Shown: one piece after another, positions 1 to 8,910 of the stretch
How the letters are laid out: every line of letters begins with the position of its first letter
Position numbering within the stretch: the first letter of the stretch is position 1
Assembly (NCBI GenBank): GCA_965197375.1
Contig: CBDAMZ010000010.1
Span: 62,001-126,000, forward strand
Length of the DNA: 64,000 bases
Reading direction: 5' to 3'
From: CBDAMZ01 sp965197375
GTDB lineage: Bacteria; Acidobacteriota; Vicinamibacteria; Vicinamibacterales; UBA8438
Position numbers and translations under genes: made by a program
Notes under the pieces: model-generated
Database searches by the model: none
Seen by the model: only the letters and a program-made list of their open reading frames with translations
Told to the model about the DNA's origin: nothing

Positions 1-1
1 G

Positions 2-1504
2 GCATCGATGGCGGTCCTTGACCTCGGCGCGAAGCGACGTGCCGAATGGCTGTACGACAGCTATCATATGGGTCGCGATGCAATCGAAGCTGGCCGCAAC
101 GAAGTCTACGTCGTGTCCCGGGATCAATGGGATATCGGCACGGCGGTCAAGCTCGTCAACGTGCTGCGCTGGGGCGGCGTCGAGATCGACCGTGCTACCC
201 GACCGTTCACTCTCAGCGAGCGGCGCTATCCGACCGACAGTTACGTTATCCGAGGTGCCCAGCCGTTTAGACCATATCTAACCGACCTGCTCAACCCGCA
301 GGTCTATCCCGACCGGCGGCAGTATCCGGGCGGTCCTCCCGACCAGCCGTACGACATCACCGGCTGGACCCTCCCGATCCAAATGGGGGTAACGATTGAC
401 CGGCACACCGGCGTGGAACGGCTTCCCGCCGATGCGCTCGTACCGGTCGAGTGGGCGGAGCTCAAACCCTCGGTCGTGCCGAACTTGCCCGGCTTCGCGT
501 ATGCGTTCGACCCCCGATCTAATGACAGCTTCACCGCCGTCAATCGACTGGTGGCCGGTGGCGAGAAGGTTCAACGCGCGACCGACGCAATCAGCATCGG
601 CACCATGATCTGGCCGGCCGGCGCCTTCGTCGTCCCGGCCGTTTCAGGTATACACAACCAGATCGAAGCCGCAGTGCAAAACTTGGGACTAACGGTCGGC
701 TCGCTCGACGAGCGGCCAAGAGGCAGCCGCTTGGTACCCCTCCGTCAACCACACGTGGGGCTGTATCACGGCTGGGGTGGGAACACCGACGAGGGATGGA
801 CCCGCTGGTTGCTTGAGAAATTCGAGTTCCCTTATCACCGTATACACGATCAAGACGTCAGAGAGGGCACGCTCGGCGACTACGACGTAATTATCCTCCC
901 GGATGCCAGCTACAGCCAGATGCTGACCGGGCTGAGTGCGCTTCAGGCACCTCCGGAGTACACGGGCGGAATGACGCCAAAGGGGGTGTCAAACCTGCAC
1001 GACTTCGTGCAACACGGCGGCACGTTGGTGACGCTCGACAGCGCGGCGGAGCTACCCCTGGTGGGCTTCGGTCTTCCGTTGCGTGATGTAACCGCCGGCC
1101 GCCAGCCCGCCGAATTTTACGTGCCCGGGACGTTGCTCGAAATCACGATCGACTCCGCCCACCCGGTTGGCTTCGGCATGCCCGCGCGGGCGGCGGCCTT
1201 CTTTGCCCGCAGCCCCGTCTTCGCTATGAGACGTGGTAGTGAGCGGCGCCAGTCTGTGAGAGAAGCCCAGGAATTCGATGATGGTATGACGGTCGTGGCT
1301 CGTTACCCAGACGCGGGCTTGCTTCGAAGCGGGTGGTTACTGGGCGAGCAGGTACTGGCCGGTCGCGCGGCCGTCGTCGAGGCACGCGTCGGCCGGGGCC
1401 GCGTCATCCTCATCGGCATACGGGCGCAGCATCGGGGTCAGCCACACGGCACCTTCAAGCTGCTCTTCAACGCCCTGTACCGAGGAGCGACGGGGCCTGC
1501 GTAA
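2..1504 (+). CDS. M14-type zinc carboxypeptidase, C-terminal part (cut by left edge)
   Basis: The reading frame is open to the left edge, so the 5' part is missing; the first in-frame ATG, at 8, is probably internal. What remains is about 500 residues. It resembles the region behind the catalytic domain in long, secreted M14-type peptidases of Acidobacteriota and relatives. Near residues 250-300 there is a glutamine-amidotransferase-like fold segment (LYHGWGGNTDEGW, then YDVIILPD), which in such proteins follows the peptidase domain. The zinc ligands (HxxE...H) are not in the visible part, so activity cannot be judged. The C-terminus (GRVILIGIRAQHRGQPHGT) looks complete. The call rests on remembered family similarity and not on catalytic residues. 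Confidence 0.6.
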   Translation, partial: ASMAVLDLGAKRRAEWLYDSYHMGRDAIEAGRNEVYVVSRDQWDIGTAVKLVNVLRWGGVEIDRATRPFTLSERRYPTDSYVIRGAQPFRPYLTDLLNPQVYPDRRQYPGGPPDQPYDITGWTLPIQMGVTIDRHTGVERLPADALVPVEWAELKPSVVPNLPGFAYAFDPRSNDSFTAVNRLVAGGEKVQRATDAISIGTMIWPAGAFVVPAVSGIHNQIEAAVQNLGLTVGSLDERPRGSRLVPLRQPHVGLYHGWGGNTDEGWTRWLLEKFEFPYHRIHDQDVREGTLGDYDVIILPDASYSQMLTGLSALQAPPEYTGGMTPKGVSNLHDFVQHGGTLVTLDSAAELPLVGFGLPLRDVTAGRQPAEFYVPGTLLEITIDSAHPVGFGMPARAAAFFARSPVFAMRRGSERRQSVREAQEFDDGMTVVARYPDAGLLRSGWLLGEQVLAGRAAVVEARVGRGRVILIGIRAQHRGQPHGTFKLLFNALYRGATGPA

Positions 1505-1650
1505 ACGCTGGGCGCTCCGGAGCGTATTTATCCGGTAGTAGGTGCGGTCAAGAAGCGTGATTTCCTGGGACGTGGTTGCCGCAAGAGTATCGGGGGGGGA
1601 GGGGACCCCTGAGTTATGAACCCTGAGTTAACGCCCCATGGTACAGCTCG
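1505..1650. other. Intergenic stretch with a short direct repeat
   Basis: About 146 bases between the peptidase and the Spy-like gene. It holds a G-rich run near 1592-1604 and the 10-mer CCCTGAGTTA twice, at 1607-1616 and 1621-1630. No terminator-like hairpin or convincing promoter was found. Confidence 0.3.
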
Positions 1651-2145
1651 GTGGTGATCAGCACAGGGTGCCTAGCATTGGTTGTGACGCGATGGTGCAT
1701 CTCGGTAATCATCGGAGCCCTAATATTGGCACTCGCCACGCCGACCGAGGCGGCTCAGCGGCGGCAAAAATGGTGGCAGTCGGGGACAATCAAGACTGCG
1801 GTCGGCCTTAGTGACAAACAATCCGACGACCTGGAAACGATTTTTCAGGCTACCCGACCGAAGCTCAGAGAGCAAATGCGGCGACTCAGCAAAGAAGAGG
1901 CGGATCTCTCCTCCCTCATACACACGATGGAGGTGGAAGAGTCTGAAGCCACGCTTCAGATCGACAAGGTCGAAGCGGTGCGTAGCGAGCTAAGTAAGAC
2001 GCGAACCTTGATGATCTATCGGATGCACCGTGAGCTGACGGCCCAGCAGCGTGACACACTTCGCGAGTTGGGGGAGCGGCGGCGGAAGCAGGGACGGCGC
2101 CAGCCACCCCTGCTTCCGCCGCCGCTCCCACCACCCCGTCACTGA
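1651..2145 (+). CDS. Spy/CpxP-like periplasmic protein (LTXXQ type)
   Basis: A secreted, helical protein of at most 164 residues. A hydrophobic signal segment (VIIGALILALATPTEAAQ) ends near residue 36. The motif GLSDKQSDDLETIF, long charged helices and a second repeat (LTAQQRDTLRELGERR) follow, which is the LTxxQ pattern of the Spy/CpxP/heavy-metal-sensor group. Such proteins act as periplasmic chaperones or metal/stress sensors. The C-terminus is a Pro-rich tail (PPLLPPPLPPPRH). The start is unclear: GTG at 1651 is the furthest upstream, but GTG at 1684 gives a more ordinary signal peptide. It lies 135-145 bases before the exporter operon, which suggests a role in envelope stress or export; that is inference. 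Confidence 0.6.
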   Translation: MVISTGCLALVVTRWCISVIIGALILALATPTEAAQRRQKWWQSGTIKTAVGLSDKQSDDLETIFQATRPKLREQMRRLSKEEADLSSLIHTMEVEESEATLQIDKVEAVRSELSKTRTLMIYRMHRELTAQQRDTLRELGERRRKQGRRQPPLLPPPLPPPRH

Positions 2146-2289
2146 CGAGCCCGCGGATCCCTACCGATGCGGCACCAGCCCACCCCATCGGTTTCACACA
2201 GTCTCCTTACACGGCTCCAAAGCTCGTGTGCAGGATTGAGAATATCATTGGGTATCCATGATTCCCATTAAACAAAGAGGGTGGCCTCA

Positions 2290-3918
2290 GTGAAACGAGC
2301 AAACATCTATCTGAGCGTCAGTCTCCTTGTAATTGGCAGCGCCGGAGCCACACAGGCGCAAGTGCTCGAGACCGGGGTCGCGCGCCTGACCGACACCGCG
2401 ACGCCGGAGAACAGGCAGCCGGCGAAGAACGATCGGCAGTTCGGCCTAACCCTAGATGACGCGATCGAGCGTGCCCTCGAACGCAACCTTGACATTGCGG
2501 TCGAGCGACTGGTTCCGCAAGCGGTCGACCTGACGTTGGCTCAACAGCAGGCATTCTACCGTCCGACGGTGTCGACGAGTATCGCCAGCACGTCGCAAAT
2601 CTCCCCATCGAGGACGCAACTCGACGGCGGAGAACGCGTCGAAACAGGCACGGCAACGTTCAACTCCTCAGTCGCGCAGCCAGTGCCATGGGGTGGGGGG
2701 AGTTTTGACATCGCCTGGAACAATAACCGTGTAGAGACCACTAACGTCTTCTCGAGCTTCAATCCCAGTTACCGCAGCACTTTCGCCGCCACCTACACGC
2801 AACCGCTTTTGCGCGGCTTTAAGATCGACTCGGCACGGCAGCAGTTGCAGGTAACTCGGATCAACCGTGTCATCTCCGACATCAATCTGCGTGAAACGAT
2901 CACCAACACACTCGCCGACGTAAGGAACGCCTACTGGGAGCTGGTCTACGCGGTCCAGACGGTCGACGTCCAGCGCCAGGCGCTCGAGCTAGCCGAGCAG
3001 CTCGTGCGCGACAATCGTGCACGGGTGGAGATCGGGACGCTCGCGCCGATTGACGTTGTCCAGGCGCTGTCTGAGGCGGCCACCCGGCGTCAGTCACTGG
3101 TCCAGGTCGAGCAGAACTTGCGAACTGCAGAGCTAGTGCTCAAGCGGCTGATCGTTTACGGAACCGACGACGATCTATGGCTGGCCGAAATCAATCCGGT
3201 GGACCAACCGGCATCAGACTCCGCCCCGATCGACATCGAATCAGCGGTTCGGACGGCACTTGATCAGCGAACCGATGTGGCCCGTGCCCGAAAGCAACGG
3301 GACATTAACGACATCAACGTGCGTGCGCTCCGGAACTCCACGCTCCCGGCGCTGGATGTGGTAGGCACCTATCAGATACAGGGTCAGGGCGGGACACGCT
3401 TTGATCGGATCGGCTTTGGCGGTCGGGTAGGATCAATCGTCTCGGGTGGGTTTGGCGACGCCATTGACCACCTAGTCGATGCCGAGTTTCCGACTTGGAC
3501 CGTTCAGTTGCAGCTAAGCTACCCGATCGGTCAGAGCGCTTCCGAGGCCGCGTACGCCCGCTCGCGTTTGGAGTTGCAGCAGACCGAGGCCCAACTGAAG
3601 CAAATAGAGTTGCAGCTCGCCACCGAAGTCACGACCGCGGCGCTGCAGCTCGGGAGCATCCAGAAGCGGATCGAAGCCGCCACAATAGCCCGAGAGTTGG
3701 TCGAACAGCAGCTCAAGGCCGAAGAGAGTAAGTTCGAGGTCGGGATGTCGACAAATTTCTTCATCGTGCAAGCCCAGCGAGACCTGGCCGCGGCTCAGGA
3801 CACCGAACTCCGCGCGATCCTCGATTATCAGAAGGCGCTGATCGAGTTTGAACGGGTGCAGCAGACATCACTCACTAGGGCGGGCATCTCCATCGTTGGC
3901 GGCGCCGGTGGTGGTTAG
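2290..3918 (+). CDS. TolC-family outer-membrane efflux protein
   Basis: Outer-membrane channel subunit of a tripartite exporter, about 542 residues, close to the usual TolC range. A signal peptide (ISLSVSL-type core, cleaved near ATQAQ) is followed by a linker and the first OEP repeat (LTLDDAIERALERNLDIAVE, about residue 55). A second repeat begins near residue 315 (SAVRTALDQRTDVARARKQR). Long Gln/Glu-rich helices (LELQQTEAQLKQIELQLATE) match the periplasmic coiled coil. GTG at 2290 is preferred over GTG at 2281 because AGAGG at 2276-2280 then lies nine bases upstream. It is followed after 43 bases by the adaptor, ATPase and permease genes, all on the same strand, and is taken as the first gene of that operon. 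Confidence 0.88.
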   Translation: MKRANIYLSVSLLVIGSAGATQAQVLETGVARLTDTATPENRQPAKNDRQFGLTLDDAIERALERNLDIAVERLVPQAVDLTLAQQQAFYRPTVSTSIASTSQISPSRTQLDGGERVETGTATFNSSVAQPVPWGGGSFDIAWNNNRVETTNVFSSFNPSYRSTFAATYTQPLLRGFKIDSARQQLQVTRINRVISDINLRETITNTLADVRNAYWELVYAVQTVDVQRQALELAEQLVRDNRARVEIGTLAPIDVVQALSEAATRRQSLVQVEQNLRTAELVLKRLIVYGTDDDLWLAEINPVDQPASDSAPIDIESAVRTALDQRTDVARARKQRDINDINVRALRNSTLPALDVVGTYQIQGQGGTRFDRIGFGGRVGSIVSGGFGDAIDHLVDAEFPTWTVQLQLSYPIGQSASEAAYARSRLELQQTEAQLKQIELQLATEVTTAALQLGSIQKRIEAATIARELVEQQLKAEESKFEVGMSTNFFIVQAQRDLAAAQDTELRAILDYQKALIEFERVQQTSLTRAGISIVGGAGGG

Positions 3919-3961
3919 GTCAGCGTGAAAGTTGCACCCAGGAAGTAACGAGGCGAATTCT

Positions 3962-5746
3962 ATGAAGAAAGTGTTCTTCGCACTCGTGGCGCTGGCGGCC
4001 GGGTTCAGCGCGTACGGCTACTACAGCTTCCGGACCGTGGAGTTCACTCCAGAGATCAGCACGGTAACAGTCACCGGAGGCGACGTTGTCGACACAGTAG
4101 GTGCAACCGGAGCACTGGAAGCGGTGACCACCGTGCAAGTTGGCAGTCAGGTCTCCGGCATCATCCAGGAGTTACAGGCCGACTATAACTCGATTGTCCG
4201 CGCCGGCCGCATCATCGCCCGTCTTGACCCGTCGCTGTTCGAGACGCAGATCGAGCAGGCGCGAGCTAATCTCGTCCGCGCCGAGGCGGACCTCGAACGA
4301 TTATGCGTCGCGGTAGACGACACCGCGCACAAACTCACACGCGCCGAAGATCTCGCCGATCGAAACTTGATTTCTGCTATCGAGCTCGAGGCGGCCCAGG
4401 TCGAACTACGGTTAGCGCAAGCGCAACTCAAGTCCGCTGGAGCACAAGTTGCACAAGCGCAAGCGGCGCTCAACCAGAACGAGGTCAACCTCGAGCACAC
4501 AGTGATCCGAGCCCCGATCGACGGCATCGTCATTTCCCGCCTAGTCGACGTGGGTCAGACCGTCGCGGCTAGCCTGCAGGCGCCCGAGCTGTTCGTGATC
4601 GCGGCCGACCTCACAAAAATGCGGGTCATCGCCAGCATCGACGAATCGGATGTCGGCCGGATCCGGCCGGATCAGGCAGTTACCTTTACGGTCGACGCGT
4701 TCCCGGCTGAAGAATTCTCGGGTACGGTGTCGCAGGTCCGCCTCGAGCCGGTCGTCCAACAGAACGTCGTGACCTACGCCACCGTCATCAACGCGCCGAA
4801 TCCGGATCTCAAGCTCAAACCTGGCATGACAGCCACAGTAACTCTGGAGATTGCCCGACGCGATAACGTACTGCGTATCCCGAACGCGGCGCTTCGGTTT
4901 CGTCCGACGTCGGAGATGTTCGCGGCCCTGAAACAGCCCGTACCGGAGTCCATCCGGCCGGTCGACCGTTCCCCCGTCAGAGCAACACCGACCGAACGAG
5001 CCGGTGTTCCGAGCATGCAGCCGGGCGGGAACGCAGCCATTGGCACACGTGACGATCCCGACCAGCCAACCGACGAGTTCGCCAATTCGGGTAGGAGTAG
5101 GGGGTTCGGCAGCCCCCGTGGCGTCTCCCCTGACCCCGATCGGCGCCGACGGATGCGAGAGCGTCTGGCACAGATGTCACCAGAGGAGCGCGAGCGGTTC
5201 CTCACTGAGCGACGTACGCGCCGGAGCGCCGGAGGTTCTGGTAGACCGGGAGGCAACCAGCCCGAGGAACGGCGTCTGGCTGCTACGCCAGAAGGACCGA
5301 CGGTTCCCGCCGTCGAGCGCGGAGCCTCCTCGATCGACGCGCTGTTCGGACCGCTCCCGCCGACGGTATCGACTGGGCATGTCTGGATCCTTGAAGACGG
5401 TTGGCTCACACCAGTGAGCGTGCGTCTGGGTGTGACCGACGGGACAGCAACCGAACTACTGGGCACGCTCGGGGCCCAGCCGTCTAGGGGAAACCCCCAG
5501 ATCGAGGCACTGTGGCGGCAGCTAGACACGGTGGAAGATCAGTCGGCGCGCACTTTCTTAGAGCAGGCTCTCACGCAAGTTGAGGCCGAGACCAGGAGCG
5601 AGCGACTCCCCGGCCCGGCATCAAGCCTCCTGGCCGGCACGCAACTAGTGACGAACATCACGACTCCGGCCGCTAGATCCAACGCGCCCAGTGGTGGCAG
5701 CGGCTCGCCTCTGGTCCCACAATTTCGCCGGAGGGCAAGGCGTTAA
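3962..5746 (+). CDS. MacA/HlyD-like periplasmic adaptor with a long disordered insertion
   Basis: Membrane-fusion protein linking the MacB-like transporter to TolC. A single N-terminal membrane anchor (VFFALVALAAGFSAYGYYSF) is followed by lipoyl-like halves (VQVGSQVSGIIQEL; HTVIRAPIDGIVISRLVDVG), a coiled-coil hairpin between them (about residues 85-170) and a barrel domain (ITLKLKPGMTATVTLEI-like segment near 285-300). Where family members of about 390 residues end, this protein carries roughly 170 extra residues rich in Arg, Pro, Ser and Gly, with MSPEERERFLTERRTRR in the middle. A final domain (HVWILEDGWLTPVSVRLGVT) follows, and the C-terminus is again low-complexity. ATG at 3962 is chosen because GAGG lies ten bases upstream and the signal anchor begins there; an upstream TTG at 3932 is less likely. 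Confidence 0.87.
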   Translation: MKKVFFALVALAAGFSAYGYYSFRTVEFTPEISTVTVTGGDVVDTVGATGALEAVTTVQVGSQVSGIIQELQADYNSIVRAGRIIARLDPSLFETQIEQARANLVRAEADLERLCVAVDDTAHKLTRAEDLADRNLISAIELEAAQVELRLAQAQLKSAGAQVAQAQAALNQNEVNLEHTVIRAPIDGIVISRLVDVGQTVAASLQAPELFVIAADLTKMRVIASIDESDVGRIRPDQAVTFTVDAFPAEEFSGTVSQVRLEPVVQQNVVTYATVINAPNPDLKLKPGMTATVTLEIARRDNVLRIPNAALRFRPTSEMFAALKQPVPESIRPVDRSPVRATPTERAGVPSMQPGGNAAIGTRDDPDQPTDEFANSGRSRGFGSPRGVSPDPDRRRRMRERLAQMSPEERERFLTERRTRRSAGGSGRPGGNQPEERRLAATPEGPTVPAVERGASSIDALFGPLPPTVSTGHVWILEDGWLTPVSVRLGVTDGTATELLGTLGAQPSRGNPQIEALWRQLDTVEDQSARTFLEQALTQVEAETRSERLPGPASSLLAGTQLVTNITTPAARSNAPSGGSGSPLVPQFRRRARR

Positions 5747-5754
5747 GGGAAATC

Positions 5755-6531
5755 ATGGCGGTTATCTCCGTCAAGGACGTGACCAAGGTTTACCGAATGG
5801 GTGATGTGAGTGTACGCGCCCTCCGTGGCATCACCATCGAGATCAACAGCGGCGAATTCGTGGCAGTCACAGGTCCGTCAGGCTCGGGTAAGTCTACGTT
5901 CATGCACATCTTGGGCTGTCTCGACCGACCGACTTCAGGAAAGTACGTTCTGGACGGTAACGACGTGTCCCTACTCTCAAGAGACCAGCTGGCAAATGTT
6001 CGGAACCAGAAGATCGGGTTCGTGTTCCAGGGATTCAACCTCCTTACCCGAACCTCAGCGCTAGACAATGTCGAGCTTCCGCTCCTCTACGGACGTAGGA
6101 TGCGGACATCGGTCCGTCGCGACCGCGCCAAGAAAATGCTTGCCGTGGTCGGTCTCGGCGACCGTACGGATCATCATCCCAATCAGCTTTCTGGCGGCGA
6201 GCAGCAGCGTGTTGCTATTGCTCGATCGCTTGTCAATGGCCCAGCGATCGTATTGGCGGACGAGCCCACCGGCAACCTAGACACACGCACCGGCATCGAA
6301 GTGATGGAAATCTTTCAGCAGTTGAATCGAGAAAGCGGTATCACGGTAATCCTCATCACACACGAACAAGACATCGCGAAGTACGGAACTCGGACCATCC
6401 GTTTTCGGGACGGGGAAGTTATCTCGGACACGCCCAACAGCGCTTCTCGAAGCACCAATTCTGAACTCACCTATTCGCCAACGGACAACGACGTAGTCAG
6501 GTTTGACACCACCGAACACTCAACCAGCTGA
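5755..6531 (+). CDS. ABC exporter ATP-binding protein, MacB/LolD type
   Basis: Nucleotide-binding subunit of a mechanotransmission-type (MacB/LolD) ABC system, 258 residues. Walker A GPSGSGKST (about residues 39-47), Q-loop FVFQGFNLL, signature LSGGEQQRVAIARS, Walker B IVLADEPTGNLD and the switch histidine in LITHEQD are all present, so it should be active. It begins eight bases after the adaptor gene with AAGGGA upstream, and ends 14 bases before the permease. The last 35 residues are polar and beyond the ordinary domain end. Tight spacing with TolC, adaptor and permease indicates one transcript and one complex. The substrate (macrolide, peptide, lipid or other) cannot be told. Confidence 0.92.
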   Translation: MAVISVKDVTKVYRMGDVSVRALRGITIEINSGEFVAVTGPSGSGKSTFMHILGCLDRPTSGKYVLDGNDVSLLSRDQLANVRNQKIGFVFQGFNLLTRTSALDNVELPLLYGRRMRTSVRRDRAKKMLAVVGLGDRTDHHPNQLSGGEQQRVAIARSLVNGPAIVLADEPTGNLDTRTGIEVMEIFQQLNRESGITVILITHEQDIAKYGTRTIRFRDGEVISDTPNSASRSTNSELTYSPTDNDVVRFDTTEHSTS

Positions 6532-6545
6532 CTCGAAAGGCTGCC

Positions 6546-7772
6546 ATGTCGCTCATTGTCATTCTGCGTGTCGCCCTTAAAGCTCTCGCTCGAAACAAAA
6601 TGCGAACGACATTAACCATGCTTGGCATGATCATCGGCGTTGCTGCTGTTATAACAATGGTCGCGCTTGGTGATGGGGCGAAGCAGACAATCGAGGAACA
6701 AGCACGGGCGACCGGCACCAACCTGATCACAGTTCGAGCAGGAAACTGGAGCCGAGGTGGCGTCAGCATGGGTGTGGGCGGCGCCCCAACGCTCAAGGTC
6801 AAGGACGTTGAGGCGATTCGCAAGCAAGTTCCAGGGGTTATGTATATCGCTGCACGCGTGAACACTCGAGACCAGGTTATCGCAGCAGGGCAAAACTGGT
6901 CGGCGCAAATCGAAGGCACCGACGTCGAGTTCCCGTTGATTGGACATTGGAATATCGAGCACGGCACTTTCTTCACGAAAACCCACGTGCGTAGCGCTGC
7001 AAAGGTGGCGGTGCTTGGATCGATCGTTCGGGACAACCTATTTGGCAACGGAACTAACCCAGTAGGCCAGCGTATTCGAATTCGCAACCAGTCGTTTCAA
7101 GTGATCGGCGTTCTGGGATCAAAGGGTTCTGGTCAGTTCGGTCAGGATCAAGACGACATAATTGCCGCGCCGTACACAACCGTTCAGAAGAAACTGCGAG
7201 GCCGAGACGGCACCAATATCACAGGAATTTCAATTTCCGCCACTTCAGCGGATGAAATAAATAACGTCAGGGATCAAATTTCTGCCGTGCTTCGTGTTGA
7301 GCACCGCCTTATTCCCGGCGAAGACGACGACTTCATGGTTCGAACTCAAGAAGACATCGTTGGTTTTCTATCTAGCCTGACCGAAACTATGACTGGTCTG
7401 CTTGCAAGTATTGCCGGGGTATCACTCGTTGTCGGCGGAATCGGCATTATGAACATTATGCTGGTATCAGTAACTGAGAGAACCCGTGAGATCGGCCTCC
7501 GCATGGCGGTCGGTGCCAAAGGCCGAGATGTGCTTATGCAGTTTCTCGTCGAGGCAGTCGTCCTCAGCGTGGTCGGTGGTTTGGTTGGCGTGGCTGTCGG
7601 ATTCAGCGTCTCAGGCGGCCTTACGCGTTTTCTGCAGTGGCCGACGTCAGTCCCACCAGACGCCGTCGCAGTGGCGGTTGGATTCGCAGCAGCTACCGGC
7701 ATCTTCTTTGGCTTCTACCCGGCACGTAAGGCCGCACGGCTAGACCCGATCGAGTCGTTACGATTTGAGTAG
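6546..7772 (+). CDS. ABC exporter permease, MacB/FtsX type
   Basis: Membrane subunit of the same exporter, 408 residues. The layout is typical for MacB: TM1 near residues 20-42 (MLGMIIGVAAVITMVALGDG), a periplasmic MacB_PCD domain of about 230 residues, then three membrane segments in the FtsX domain (SLVVGGIGIMNIMLVSVTER; AVVLSVVGGLVGVAVGF; AVAVGFAAATGIFFGFYPAR). The ending ARKAARLDPIESLRFE is the classic cytoplasmic tail of this family. The start ATG has AAAGG six bases upstream. The ATPase is a separate gene, unlike E. coli MacB, where the two are fused. Confidence 0.92.
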   Translation: MSLIVILRVALKALARNKMRTTLTMLGMIIGVAAVITMVALGDGAKQTIEEQARATGTNLITVRAGNWSRGGVSMGVGGAPTLKVKDVEAIRKQVPGVMYIAARVNTRDQVIAAGQNWSAQIEGTDVEFPLIGHWNIEHGTFFTKTHVRSAAKVAVLGSIVRDNLFGNGTNPVGQRIRIRNQSFQVIGVLGSKGSGQFGQDQDDIIAAPYTTVQKKLRGRDGTNITGISISATSADEINNVRDQISAVLRVEHRLIPGEDDDFMVRTQEDIVGFLSSLTETMTGLLASIAGVSLVVGGIGIMNIMLVSVTERTREIGLRMAVGAKGRDVLMQFLVEAVVLSVVGGLVGVAVGFSVSGGLTRFLQWPTSVPPDAVAVAVGFAAATGIFFGFYPARKAARLDPIESLRFE

Positions 7773-7815
7773 CTCCCACGGCAACAGCACGTTATCCAAC
7801 AGGGAGGAATGGACG

Positions 7816-8325
7816 ATGAGGTTAGTGACGGTCGTCATAGTGGCGCTGGCGCTGATCAGCACGTTCGGCCTGCCGGTGAAAGCACAGGTTGCCGATTTCT
7901 CTGGAACCTGGACGCTGGACCGCGATGCCAGTATTTTGCCTCAGGGTGGAGGACGTGGCGGGCGCGGTGGCCGTGGTGGCCGAGGCATAGCGGCAACCAT
8001 ACTGATCACCCAGACAGATGCCGAACTGATCATGGAACAGCAGGGCCGTGGCGGCAGCCGGACAATCACGTACCGACTGGACGATCAGGAGAGTACCAAC
8101 GCGAGCCCGCGCGGTAATCTGACGACGACCTCGCGATGGGAAGGGTCGGTGCTCATCACCGACGGTAGTCAACAGATCTCGACGCCGCGGAGGGACTTCA
8201 CAACCAACATTACCGAGCGGCGGGTACTGAGTAGGGATAGCCAGGCAATGATGGTCGAATCGACTCTGACGACGCCGCGGGGTGACGTGACGATGACCCT
8301 CGTCTACAAGAAATCGGCCTCGTGA
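7816..8325 (+). CDS. Secreted lipocalin-like protein of unknown function
   Basis: A 169-residue protein with a clear signal peptide (VTVVIVALALISTFGLPVKA) and a predicted beta-rich body: DFSGTWTLDRDAS, a Gly/Arg run (GGGRGGRGGRGGRG), ITQTDAEL, ITYRLDD, then SRWEGSVLI and a closing strand LVYKK. AGGGAGG at 7801-7807 sets ATG at 7816 as the start; a longer frame from TTG at 7765 overlaps the permease end and is not needed. The pattern SGTW...ITQT...YRLD...WEG...VY is shared with the gene at 33027, so the two are distant paralogues. It may be the last gene of the exporter operon, 43 bases downstream. Function unknown. Confidence 0.7.
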   Translation: MRLVTVVIVALALISTFGLPVKAQVADFSGTWTLDRDASILPQGGGRGGRGGRGGRGIAATILITQTDAELIMEQQGRGGSRTITYRLDDQESTNASPRGNLTTTSRWEGSVLITDGSQQISTPRRDFTTNITERRVLSRDSQAMMVESTLTTPRGDVTMTLVYKKSAS

Positions 8326-8391
8326 TGCGAGTCTACCCCTCGAGCCGGCTTCATAGGCTGTCGTAGGGACCGATCGATGCAGGTCGTCAAC

Positions 8392-8910
8392 CTACCGGCG
8401 CGATCGGCGGGAATCGAACTCCGACAACAGCTGGCTGATGGTTAGATTCGTCACCGGATCGGCTAGGTCCGGGGCGACCGACGCCAACGGCCCCAAGACG
8501 AAGCGTCGATCGCGGAAGCGGGGGTGCGGCAGCGTAAGGCCTGGCCATTCGAGGACCAGGTCGCCGACAAGAATTAGATCGAGATCCAGCGTGCGGGGGG
8601 CCCCAATAGACAGGCGTTCGCGACCCCGCTCGTGCTCAATCGTCAATAACGCCTCGAGCAGGCGGCTGGGTTCGTCGGCGGACCAACCGAGCGCCGCGCC
8701 ATTGAGGAACGACGGCTGGTGTGGGACGTCCTCGGGCGCGGTTTCGATAAAGGGCGAGACAAGAAGGTTGGTGAGGACATCGCGGAGGCGCGAGGTGGCG
8801 AATCGAAGATGCGACACTCGGTCCCCGACGTTGCTTCCGAGGGCGACAGCGATGGGACGCCGCGTCAGGCCGTCTGTTTCTCTTTGCAGCTGATGCAGAC
8901 GCGTGTCCAC
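8392..8910 (-). CDS. folK: 2-amino-4-hydroxy-6-hydroxymethyldihydropteridine pyrophosphokinase
   Basis: Transfers pyrophosphate from ATP to 6-hydroxymethyl-7,8-dihydropterin in folate synthesis. Hallmarks: IAVALGSNVGDR at the N-terminus, FLNGAALG, GRERLSIGAPRTLDLDLIL (the conserved R-x-G-PRTLDLD signature with metal-binding aspartates) and LTLPHPRFRDRRFVLGPLA. The C-terminus is normal. The start is a problem: the conserved part begins just after the stop of the upstream dksA-type gene, and the only near codon there is CTG (8868-8866, as CTGA with the dksA stop). The nearest GTG is at 8910, inside dksA, and is used here. Either way the two genes overlap and are probably translationally coupled. 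Confidence 0.88.
   Translation of the reverse strand: MDTRLHQLQRETDGLTRRPIAVALGSNVGDRVSHLRFATSRLRDVLTNLLVSPFIETAPEDVPHQPSFLNGAALGWSADEPSRLLEALLTIEHERGRERLSIGAPRTLDLDLILVGDLVLEWPGLTLPHPRFRDRRFVLGPLASVAPDLADPVTNLTISQLLSEFDSRRSRR

Noticed and set aside
1607..1630. Two CCCTGAGTTA copies as a possible regulator site
   Set aside because: Only two copies, short, no further occurrence noticed; too little to call.
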